From Verrucomicrobiia bacterium (GTDB lineage: Bacteria; Verrucomicrobiota; Verrucomicrobiae; Limisphaerales; UBA11358): a stretch of DNA of 6,655 bases. The notes beneath the pieces were generated by a model. The model had not been told where the DNA came from, searched no databases, and worked only from the letters and a program-made list of their open reading frames with translations. Positions 1 to 6,289 of this stretch are shown here, one piece after another. Position 1 is the first letter of the stretch, and every line of letters starts with the position of its first letter. The translations under genes were made by a program, and so were the position numbers. The stretch spans positions 1 through 6,655 of the forward strand of contig JASHZU010000326.1 of NCBI GenBank assembly GCA_030042375.1. Reading direction: 5' to 3'.

Positions 1-463
1 GGCGCTGCAAAAAAAGAAACGCGGAAGCGGTCAAACCAATGACCAGCAGGCTGCCCAGGCCATAGGCGCGGATGGAATCGCCAAAAAAAATCAACGTGCT
101 ATTGAGCCCGAATAACACCAAGCCGAGCAACGGCGGCGCGCGGCGCGTTTTCCAGCTTGAAACCCAAAGCACAGCGAGGATTCCCAGCCCGACCAGCAAT
201 CCCAGGAAACGCAGGCTGAGGTCGTTGTTGCCCAAGCCGGCTGCCAGCCACAAATGCACGGCCAGCGGCATTAAGATGGGGAACGAATCTTTCTGCATTT
301 CCGACAGCGTGTGGCGGCTGGAAATATTGATCAGGTTGACCTCATCGCGCCAGAGTCCGCCGACGTGGATCCAATAATAAAAATGCAGCGTGACTGCTGC
401 GGCGGTAATGAGGATGGCCGCAAGCCACTCCGGCTGGAGCAAAAATGTTTTTTTAGGCTGCAT
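1..463 (-). CDS. Polytopic membrane glycosyltransferase, PMT/GT39-like, second tandem copy (3' part outside window)
   Basis: Only the N-terminal ~154 residues are in the window; the frame is open to the edge at position 1. The start is ATG at 463-461, opening MQPKKTFLLQPEW, the same start as the neighbouring paralogue. It lies 5 nt after that gene's TGA, so translation is probably coupled; no strong Shine-Dalgarno is visible. A first membrane helix (about residues 14-31) is followed by an extracytoplasmic loop with GGLWRDEVNL. The acidic DE pair in this position is typical of GT-C enzymes that use polyprenyl-phosphate sugars, such as PMT and ArnT relatives. Next come a KDSFPI motif and further hydrophobic segments. 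Hand alignment gives about 118 of 153 positions identical to the upstream copy, with one codon inserted near the start. Donor, acceptor and whether the 3' part is intact cannot be told from here. Confidence 0.8.
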   Translation of the reverse strand, partial: MQPKKTFLLQPEWLAAILITAAAVTLHFYYWIHVGGLWRDEVNLINISSRHTLSEMQKDSFPILMPLAVHLWLAAGLGNNDLSLRFLGLLVGLGILAVLWVSSWKTRRAPPLLGLVLFGLNSTLIFFGDSIRAYGLGSLLVIGLTASAFLFLQR

Positions 464-468
464 GCAGC

Positions 469-2103
469 TCAGGGGGCGGATGAATTGGTATTCCAGCCCC
501 AGGCGACAAAAAGTTGCATGTTTTCGGTGAAGTACGGGTCATCGGATAGGCTTTTGACCAGGCCAAACTGGTTACTATGGTCGCGCAAATAACAGGCAAT
601 CTGCGATGCCCAAACGCGAGTGTACGGCGCTTCCGAATACCCGGTATCTGGCAGCGGCGCGGCAGGAAGCGAAGCTGGTGGATGACTGCCCAGGGGCGGG
701 ACACTCATTTTTAAGTACTTATCCACCAAAATCCAAACACGATGGCCGGACTGTAGTGTTTTGGTCATTTGCTGGAAGACAGGCGCAATGGCGTTCGTAT
801 TTTTTAATTGCAGTTGGACGAGGTCAAAACGATGAGTAGAGTGGTCCGTCAAAGGAGGCAGCGTATCCCAGGGCGTCGCGCCTTTGAAATAATAATTGAA
901 CGTTATGCCCCAATGCCACGGTTCTACAATGATGAAATCTTTCGGTGCGGCATTGGCCGCCAGCGCTTGCGCATAAATATTCACATCACTGAAATGCCCG
1001 GCCAGAAGTTTGTTGGTTTTGGGAACGGAAATCAAAGCCGTCACTGCGACAAACAGCACAAAAATCGTGCGTACAACCCAATCCCGTACGGCCAGCACCG
1101 CATCGAAGCACACAGCTACGCACGCCATGAATGGAAGGACATACCAGCTTTGCATGGGCAATTGCGCGCGCCAGAAGAAGACCGGAAAGCCAATCGTCGC
1201 GAGTGTGAGCGTGACCGCGGCAAATAAAATTAAATCATCGTTTGAAGTTTCATTTTGCGCAGATGGATTTTCCTTTTTCTCGAGCCCGGCGACGGCATAA
1301 AAAACAATCACCGCATAGAGCAAAGCCCAAACGTAAACATATGCAGAGAGTGGATAACCCAACGTATCAGTATAGCTGGCAAAAAAGCGTGGCAGCTTGA
1401 CGCCAGAGCGCAGGACTTCGGACGTGCCGACATTGGCGACTAAATTGCCGATGTACGGCAGCAGAGAGACGGCAGACAGAATTGCGATAACGAGGATCTG
1501 AAGGGCCATTCGCCCATTCTTGCGCCGCCAGGCGACAGCCCATGCTCCAAAACAAATGGCCGCCACGAGTACGGCATTATGGTAAAGGACCTGCACGCTT
1601 AAAATAGCGAACACGCCAAACCAGATTGCGCGGGACAAAGACGGTTGCTGCAAAAAGACGAATGCCGAGGCCGTCAATGCAATCGCAAAGAGACTCCCGA
1701 GTCCGTAGGCGCGGAGAGAATCGCCGAAGAAAATCAAATAATTATTGAGGCCAAATAATACCAGGCCTATCAGCGGCGGAGCGCGGCGGATTTTCCAGCT
1801 GGAAAGCCAAAGCGCGATCAGGATTCCCACACCGACCAACAGTCCCAGCAGGCGCAAATCCAAGTCGTTGTTGCCCAGGCCCGCTGCCAGCCAGGCGTGG
1901 ACGGTGAGCGGCATGATGATGGGAAAGGAATCTTTTTCCATTTCCACAAACGAATGGCGCCCGGAAATGCTGACCAGGTTCACTTCATCCCGCCAAAGCC
2001 CGCCGATATGGCGCCAATAATGCACGTGCAGGAAGACAGCCGCGGCAGTGATGACAGCAGCCACAAGCCATTCGGGCTGGAGAAATAATTTTTTCGGCTG
2101 CAT
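469..2103 (-). CDS. Polytopic membrane glycosyltransferase, PMT/GT39-like, first tandem copy
   Basis: A complete 544-residue protein. I place the start at ATG 2103-2101, preceded 6 nt upstream by AAAAGG. The frame could extend to a TTG at 2142, but the paralogue at 463 starts at the matching MQPKK, so the 13-residue extension is unlikely. A first helix spans about residues 13-30. It is followed by a loop with GGLWRDEVNL (R38, D39, E40), the acidic motif typical of GT-C glycosyltransferases, then KDSFPI (from K57) and a long run of membrane helices to about residue 358. The last ~186 residues are mostly soluble, with VEPWHWGITFNYYF and a proline-rich stretch (PPLGSHPPASLPAAPLP). This layout fits enzymes that transfer a sugar from a polyprenyl-phosphate donor to an envelope glycan, lipid or protein outside the inner membrane. 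The family assignment is from motif and topology; substrate is unknown. It is the first gene of a tandem pair and diverges from waaA. Confidence 0.8.
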   Translation of the reverse strand: MQPKKLFLQPEWLVAAVITAAAVFLHVHYWRHIGGLWRDEVNLVSISGRHSFVEMEKDSFPIIMPLTVHAWLAAGLGNNDLDLRLLGLLVGVGILIALWLSSWKIRRAPPLIGLVLFGLNNYLIFFGDSLRAYGLGSLFAIALTASAFVFLQQPSLSRAIWFGVFAILSVQVLYHNAVLVAAICFGAWAVAWRRKNGRMALQILVIAILSAVSLLPYIGNLVANVGTSEVLRSGVKLPRFFASYTDTLGYPLSAYVYVWALLYAVIVFYAVAGLEKKENPSAQNETSNDDLILFAAVTLTLATIGFPVFFWRAQLPMQSWYVLPFMACVAVCFDAVLAVRDWVVRTIFVLFVAVTALISVPKTNKLLAGHFSDVNIYAQALAANAAPKDFIIVEPWHWGITFNYYFKGATPWDTLPPLTDHSTHRFDLVQLQLKNTNAIAPVFQQMTKTLQSGHRVWILVDKYLKMSVPPLGSHPPASLPAAPLPDTGYSEAPYTRVWASQIACYLRDHSNQFGLVKSLSDDPYFTENMQLFVAWGWNTNSSAP

Positions 2104-2185
2104 CCGGGGCCTTTTATTCGCAGTCCGGGCCGCCTTCGTCAAGCCATGAACGGGGACAAAGCAAATTTTCTTTCGGCATCGGTGG

Positions 2186-2208
2186 TTCCATGTTGAAATT
2201 TCATGGAA
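2186..2208. repeat. Perfect 7-bp inverted repeat in the divergent intergenic region
   Basis: TTCCATG (2186-2192) and CATGGAA (2202-2208) are perfect inverted arms around a 9-nt centre, which is part of the palindrome GAAATTTC (2195-2202). The repeat lies in the 153-bp gap between the divergent glycosyltransferase and waaA genes, where a dimeric regulator or an RNA hairpin would be plausible. A second small symmetric element, ATGT-AA-ACAT, sits at 2212-2221. The arms are read directly; operator function is inference, and arms this short can occur by chance. Confidence 0.35.
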
Positions 2209-2237
2209 ATTATGTAAACATTTTTCCGGATGTTCAG
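2209..2237 (-). promoter_or_regulatory. Candidate sigma70-like promoter for the glycosyltransferase pair
   Basis: On the minus strand, CATAAT (2214-2209, 5 of 6 matches to the -10 consensus) follows CTGAAC (2237-2232, 3 of 6 matches to the -35 consensus) with a 17-nt spacer. This would give a leader of roughly 100 nt before the ATG at 2103, containing the 2186-2208 inverted repeat. In the opposite direction, TTGAAA (2193-2198) with TAAACA (2215-2220) at 16-nt spacing is a still weaker candidate for waaA. Promoter consensus in this lineage is not well defined, so both are tentative. Confidence 0.22.
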
Positions 2238-2256
2238 CGGGATTTTTGGTTAGCTT

Positions 2257-3609
2257 GTGCGCACTTTTTATAACATCTTATTTTGGGCTTTTTTCGTGGT
2301 GTCTTCGCCATACTACTTCTGGCGAATGCGCCGCCGCGGCAATTGGCGCGCCGATTTTTGGCAGCGTTTTGGCAACTACGACCCCAACCTCAAGCAGGCG
2401 CTGACCAATCGCCATATTATCTGGCTTCATGCCGTGAGCGTAGGCGAGGTGAATGCCTGCATCCACCTGATCCAGGCGCTCGGGGTGCGCGCGCCCAACT
2501 TGAAATTTGTCGTTTCCACGACCACTACCACAGGCATGGGCGAGCTGCGCCGCCGGCTGGGCCAGCATATCAGCAAAATTTATTATCCGGTGGATGGGCG
2601 TGGGATTGTGACGCGCGCCCTGGCAGTCATTCACCCGGATGCGATTGTGCTCTTCGAAACGGAGATCTGGCCCAATTTTATTTGGGAAGCGAAACGCCGC
2701 CGCATCCCGCTGTTTCTGGCCAATGCCCGGCTCTCTGACCGCTCCTACCCGCGCTATAAACGCTTCGGCTTTTTGTTCCGTGAATTGTTTGCGGCCTTTG
2801 ATGGCGTTGGCGCGCAAGACGAAACCGCAGCGCAGCGGTTTCGCGACGTCGGCTGCCGGCCCGAAGTGGTCCGTGTCGTCGGCAACCTCAAATATGACGG
2901 CGCCACTGTGAATGAGCACCGGATGCTGGATGTTCCTGCACTGTTGCAAAAGCTCGGCGTCAATGGCGATACACCGATTTTGCTGGGCGGTAGCACCCAC
3001 GACGGTGAGGAAGTTCTTCTGGCCGAAATTGCCCAGCGTTTGCGCGCGCAAATCCCCAATCTTTTTTTGATCCTGGTCCCGCGCCATTTTGAGCGCAGCA
3101 ATGACGTTGCCCGCCAGTTGCGCGAGCGCGGCGTGAAAATGACGTTTCGCACAGCGGTCGGCGCTACAACGCAATATAAACCTGGCGAAATCGATTGTTT
3201 GCTCGTCAACACGACCGGCGAGCTTCGGTTTTTTTATGAATACGCCACGGTGATTTTCGTCGGCAAAAGCCTGACGGCCCAGGGCGGACAAAACCCGATT
3301 GAGCCGGGAGCGCTGGGCAAGGCCATCGTCTTTGGGCCGAACATGCAGAACTTTGCGGACATTTCCCGTCAGTTCATTAAGAAGAACGGCGCCGTCCAGG
3401 TGCACGACGCACAGATGCTCGAAAAAGCCCTGGGCGAATTGCTGACGGATCGCTATCAACGCGCCGAACTGGGCCGCAATGCGCTGCTCGTCGTGTCCGA
3501 AAATCTCGGCGCGATGGATCGCACGGTGGAAATCATTGTTGAAAAGCTCAAGAGTCTCGAAGTTTACGTGGTTCCCAGCCGCGTGGGCGAGAAACCCGCC
3601 CCGGCTTAG
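2257..3609 (+). CDS. waaA: 3-deoxy-D-manno-octulosonic acid (Kdo) transferase
   Basis: WaaA (KdtA, family GT30) transfers Kdo from CMP-Kdo to the lipid A precursor at the inner membrane, the first step of LPS core synthesis. The protein has 450 residues against about 425 in E. coli. The start is GTG 2257: an in-frame TAG lies at 2251-2253, no other start fits between, and the N-terminus reads as expected for the family (hydrophobic anchor at ~5-22, then basic RMRRRGNWR). Family motifs in order: WLHAVSVGE (56-64, with the glutamate in the position proposed as catalytic base), LFETEIWPN (132-140), NARLSDRSYPRY (156-167), GNLKYD (209-214), GGSTHDGEE (244-252), VPRHFER (274-280), GELRFFYEY (321-329), GGQNPIEP (343-350) and FGPNMQNF (359-366). 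The usual GGHNP here reads GGQNP. No clear ribosome binding site is seen. The gene stands alone on the plus strand, and its TAG overlaps the glmM stop. Number of Kdo units added cannot be predicted. Confidence 0.95.
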   Translation: MRTFYNILFWAFFVVSSPYYFWRMRRRGNWRADFWQRFGNYDPNLKQALTNRHIIWLHAVSVGEVNACIHLIQALGVRAPNLKFVVSTTTTTGMGELRRRLGQHISKIYYPVDGRGIVTRALAVIHPDAIVLFETEIWPNFIWEAKRRRIPLFLANARLSDRSYPRYKRFGFLFRELFAAFDGVGAQDETAAQRFRDVGCRPEVVRVVGNLKYDGATVNEHRMLDVPALLQKLGVNGDTPILLGGSTHDGEEVLLAEIAQRLRAQIPNLFLILVPRHFERSNDVARQLRERGVKMTFRTAVGATTQYKPGEIDCLLVNTTGELRFFYEYATVIFVGKSLTAQGGQNPIEPGALGKAIVFGPNMQNFADISRQFIKKNGAVQVHDAQMLEKALGELLTDRYQRAELGRNALLVVSENLGAMDRTVEIIVEKLKSLEVYVVPSRVGEKPAPA

Positions 3610-4982
3610 GCGCCGATTTGTTTCTGGATCGCCCCGCAAATTTTCTGCGACCAGCTTTTGAGATTTTTTTCATCGCAGCCTTCCAGCAGGAGGCGCGCCT
3701 TCGGTTCCGTGCCGGAATAGCGGAGCAAAACACGGCCGCCGGTCGATTTCAATTCCGTCTCCGCCGCGGAAACCAGATCCAGGACTTCGGTCAATTTCTC
3801 GAAGGGGACTTTTTCGCGCACCTTCACGTTGGTGACGAGTTGCGGGAAACGGGTCCAGCATTTAGCCAGTTTTGAGAGCGGCTGGTTATTCTCGCGCATA
3901 ATCCGGAGGATTTGCAGCGCGGCCACCAGGCCATCGCCGGTGGTGCTGAAATCGCGGAAAATCAAATGGCCGCTTTGCTCGCCGCCAAAGCTGAAGCCTC
4001 CCTTGAGCATTTCATCAATCACATTTTTGTCGCCCACGGCGGTGCGGATGATCTTTCCTCCGGCTTTTTTAATCGCCACATCCAGCCCGGCATTGCTCAT
4101 GACTGTGGAAACCAGTGTCTTTTCGGCAAGAGTTCCCTGCGCCAGCATGTCCAGCGCGGCAATGGCCATGATATCATCGCCATCCACAAGCTTCCCGTTT
4201 TCATCGCAAAGCAATACGCGGTCGGCATCGCCATCATGTGCGATGCCCACGTGCGCCTTGTGGGCAATGACTTCCCCGCAAAGCTTTTCGGGGAACATCG
4301 AGCCGCAATTTTCGTTGATGTTTTTTCCGTTCGGATGATTCCCTAAAACGATGACTTCCGCGCCCAGCTCGCGCAACACACAGGGCGAAGATTGGTAGGC
4401 TGCCCCATTGGCGCAATCCACCACGATTCGAAGGTTTTCCAGCGTCAGGTTTTTGGGGAAACCGGCCTTGGCAAACTCGATATAACGGCCCAGCGCATCG
4501 TCAATGCGCACGGCTTTGCCGATTTCTGCCGCGGCAGGACGGACTTTTTCAATCTCGCCGCTGAAAACCAGTTTTTCGATTTGGCCCTCGATTTTGTCGT
4601 CCAGCTTATAGCCGTCCGCGCGGAAAAATTTGATGCCGTTATCAGCATACGGATTATGCGAGGCCGTGATGACAATGCCGGCATCGGCGCGCAGGCTGCG
4701 CGTGATGTAGGCAACGCCCGGCGTGGGCAGGGGACCGATGAACAAAACATCCACGCCCATCGAAAGAATGCCGGAGGAAATGGCATTTTCCAGCATGTAG
4801 CCGGAAAGGCGTGTGTCCTTGCCGATGACGATTTTATGTTTGCTGCGGTCGCGCGCCTGCTTGTTCAGGTTTTTAAACACGTGCGCGGCGGCGCGTCCGA
4901 GTTGCAGCGCGGTCTCTGCCGTGACGGGTTCGACGTTCGCGGTGCCGCGAACGCCATCAGTTCCGAAAATTTTCTTGCTCAT
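3606..4982 (-). CDS. glmM: Phosphoglucosamine mutase
   Basis: GlmM converts glucosamine-6-phosphate to glucosamine-1-phosphate in the cytoplasm, on the way to UDP-GlcNAc for peptidoglycan and lipid A. The 458 residues match the family's usual ~445-450. All four sites of the alpha-phosphohexomutase fold are present: the phosphoserine loop TASHNP with Ser108; the metal loop DGDADR with D250, D252 and D254; the sugar-binding loop GGEQSGH (333-339), whose GEQSGH form favours GlmM over phosphomannomutase; and the phosphate-binding RYSGTEPKAR (421-430). The N-terminal FGTDGVRG (6-13) is also characteristic. The ATG at 4982-4980 overlaps the TGA of the ybbR gene as ATGA, so translation is probably coupled. 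It is last in the folP-cdaA-ybbR-glmM order. Its TAA (3608-3606) overlaps the waaA stop. In Firmicutes GlmM binds and inhibits CdaA; whether that holds here is unknown. Confidence 0.97.
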   Translation of the reverse strand: MSKKIFGTDGVRGTANVEPVTAETALQLGRAAAHVFKNLNKQARDRSKHKIVIGKDTRLSGYMLENAISSGILSMGVDVLFIGPLPTPGVAYITRSLRADAGIVITASHNPYADNGIKFFRADGYKLDDKIEGQIEKLVFSGEIEKVRPAAAEIGKAVRIDDALGRYIEFAKAGFPKNLTLENLRIVVDCANGAAYQSSPCVLRELGAEVIVLGNHPNGKNINENCGSMFPEKLCGEVIAHKAHVGIAHDGDADRVLLCDENGKLVDGDDIMAIAALDMLAQGTLAEKTLVSTVMSNAGLDVAIKKAGGKIIRTAVGDKNVIDEMLKGGFSFGGEQSGHLIFRDFSTTGDGLVAALQILRIMRENNQPLSKLAKCWTRFPQLVTNVKVREKVPFEKLTEVLDLVSAAETELKSTGGRVLLRYSGTEPKARLLLEGCDEKNLKSWSQKICGAIQKQIGA

Positions 4983-5380
4983 GGATGTTTGGGAAAGGTC
5001 ACCGTGACCTGCGCCGGGTCAATTTTAATCACCGTTGCGCCCTTCGGCAGGGAAATTTCGATGTTGCGCGGGAGATTTTCGGCGGAATTCAGGCTGCTCA
5101 AGTCGACGAACGCATGGATTTGGTCTCCTTGCAATTGATTGATGGTTTCGGGCGAGCCGCTGACCGTGACCGTGACGATTTGGGGCGTGATTCGGGCCTG
5201 TTGCACATCGGCATTGGCTGAAACGGGCTGTATTAGCACATTATTGTAAGTGTTGCTTCTCAGATCCGAGGGAGTCTCTACTTGTGCCTCGGATTCATGG
5301 CGAACGGTCAGCCAGATGCCAACCGCCATGAGGAGCGAAAATGCCTTCCAATAAAAATCTCTGATGATCCAATCTCGCAT
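4979..5380 (-). CDS. YbbR-domain membrane protein, CdaR-like, single domain
   Basis: A 133-residue protein between cdaA and glmM. The N-terminus RDFYWKAFSLLMAVGIWLTV resembles the anchor of YbbR proteins, with one membrane helix at about residues 10-26. After a short linker, about residues 46-130 form one YbbR-like domain, with the recurring V-V-V-G pattern (VTVTVSGSPETI), FVDLSSL and an ending in PAQVTVTF. Position and anchor indicate the counterpart of CdaR, the extracytoplasmic protein that modulates CdaA in Firmicutes. B. subtilis CdaR is much longer, with several YbbR domains, whereas only one is present here. The start is ATG 5380-5378, 5 nt after the cdaA stop, without a strong Shine-Dalgarno. 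Its TGA overlaps the glmM start. Regulation of the cyclase by this protein is inferred from synteny, so no gene symbol is assigned. Confidence 0.85.
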   Translation of the reverse strand: MRDWIIRDFYWKAFSLLMAVGIWLTVRHESEAQVETPSDLRSNTYNNVLIQPVSANADVQQARITPQIVTVTVSGSPETINQLQGDQIHAFVDLSSLNSAENLPRNIEISLPKGATVIKIDPAQVTVTFPKHP

Positions 5381-5385
5381 GGCGT

Positions 5386-6255
5386 TTATTGTTTCACGGT
5401 CCGGGGCGTGTGCTTGGTGACGACCACCGGCGCGGCTTTATTCCGTTCGGCGAACATCCGGCGAATCCATTGGATGGGGCTGTGTGGCTTGTCCGGCTGC
5501 AACAGCACGGAAATCAAAAACGATCGCAATTCCTCGGCTGTGACGCCACGCACCAACTGGCCTTTGTACGCGTGCGAAATCATCCCATTTTCCTCCGACA
5601 CCACCACGATGACCGCGTCCGTTTCCTCACTTAAGCCAATCGCCGCGCGATGCCGTGTGCCGAGCGATTTGGCCAGGCCCGGGCGTTGGGTCAGCGGAAA
5701 AATACAAGCTGCGTAGGCAATGCGGTCGCCCTTGATAATCACCCCGCCATCGTGGATGGCGTTGTTGGGAAAGAAAATGGTCTCGAGCATTTCCGGCGTG
5801 GCCTCGCAATCTACCGTAACGCCCGACTCGACGGCATCGTGCAATTGGATGGTCTGCTCAATGGCGATGAGCGCGCCGATTTTTACTTCCGACAGGCGTT
5901 CAACGGTTTGGATGATGACTTCGATATTTTCGCGTTGTTCATGGATGCTGGTGAAGAGCGGCAAATTGCCCACCTCGGCAAACAGGCGGCGCAGTTCCGG
6001 CTGGAAAATAATCAGCACGGCGAAAGCAAAGAGTGTATAAGCCTTGCCGAGCAGCGATTTTAACACAACCAGGTCCAATACCTCAGCCGCGGCGAACAAC
6101 ACCAGCAATGCCACGACAAAGCCGATGACCACCGGCCAGCCGCGCGTGCCCCGCAGGAAGCGGGACGTGTAATAGATAGCGACCGCGAGGATGAAAATTT
6201 CCAACGCGGGACGCCAGCCATTCTGGATGTAAGTCCAAACCAGGTTCACATTCAT
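5386..6255 (-). CDS. cdaA: Diadenylate cyclase, CdaA type
   Basis: CdaA (DacA) condenses two ATP into cyclic di-AMP at the inner face of the membrane. The start is ATG 6255-6253 (MNVNLVWTYIQNGW), giving 289 residues against 273 in B. subtilis. The open frame extends to 6429, but that part lies inside folP and does not look like CdaA. Three membrane helices are seen at about 16-34, 41-61 and 65-84, followed by the family's FQPELRR (84-90). The DAC domain (about 105-255) has IHDGGVII with D169-G170-G171, LGTRHRAAIG (198-207; RHR 201-203) and VVSEENG (218-224). The usual DGA is DGG here; the aspartate and RHR that matter for catalysis are kept. A ~35-residue basic tail ends the protein. It follows folP by 34 nt holding a hairpin and precedes the ybbR gene by 5 nt, the cdaA-cdaR-glmM order known from Firmicutes. 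Confidence 0.95.
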   Translation of the reverse strand: MNVNLVWTYIQNGWRPALEIFILAVAIYYTSRFLRGTRGWPVVIGFVVALLVLFAAAEVLDLVVLKSLLGKAYTLFAFAVLIIFQPELRRLFAEVGNLPLFTSIHEQRENIEVIIQTVERLSEVKIGALIAIEQTIQLHDAVESGVTVDCEATPEMLETIFFPNNAIHDGGVIIKGDRIAYAACIFPLTQRPGLAKSLGTRHRAAIGLSEETDAVIVVVSEENGMISHAYKGQLVRGVTAEELRSFLISVLLQPDKPHSPIQWIRRMFAERNKAAPVVVTKHTPRTVKQ

Positions 6256-6261
6256 TACTTC

Positions 6262-6284
6262 AATAAAGACGGCCGCCAGCCGTC
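6262..6284 (-). terminator. Intercistronic hairpin between folP and cdaA (possible attenuator)
   Basis: On the minus strand, GACGGC-TGGCG-GCCGTC forms a perfect 6-bp GC-rich stem with a 5-nt loop (6284-6268), followed directly by TTTATT. It sits just after the folP stop (TAG, 6292-6290) and ends 12 nt before the cdaA ATG. The form is like a short intrinsic terminator, but the stem is short and the T tract is interrupted. It could act as a partial terminator, an RNA processing or stability element, or a modulator of cdaA translation. The pairing is seen; the function is inference. Confidence 0.35.
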
Positions 6285-6289
6285 CGGGG

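Noticed and set aside
808..1227. A 139-codon plus-strand open frame inside the first glycosyltransferase.
   Set aside because: It is antisense to a continuous membrane protein frame, has a composition rich in Arg and His, and lacks any recognisable feature.
72..2020. Two similar plus-strand open frames (72-377 and 1745-2020), sharing for example SGGARRIFQLE-like segments, which look like a conserved small gene pair.
   Set aside because: They lie antisense to the same part of the two duplicated glycosyltransferases, so their likeness comes from the duplication and not from coding on this strand.
3590..3620. A possible bidirectional terminator at the waaA/glmM junction.
   Set aside because: Only a 4-bp CGGC/GCCG pairing around the stops is visible, with no T tract on either strand.
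2278..3639. A 453-codon open frame on the minus strand antisense to nearly all of waaA.
   Set aside because: It mirrors waaA codons, has no recognisable domain or helix pattern, and waaA carries all family motifs. It is a shadow caused by codon bias in GC-rich sequence.
4392..5138. A 248-codon plus-strand open frame across the 5' part of glmM and the 3' part of the ybbR gene.
   Set aside because: It is antisense to two well-supported genes, spans their junction and shows no known motif.
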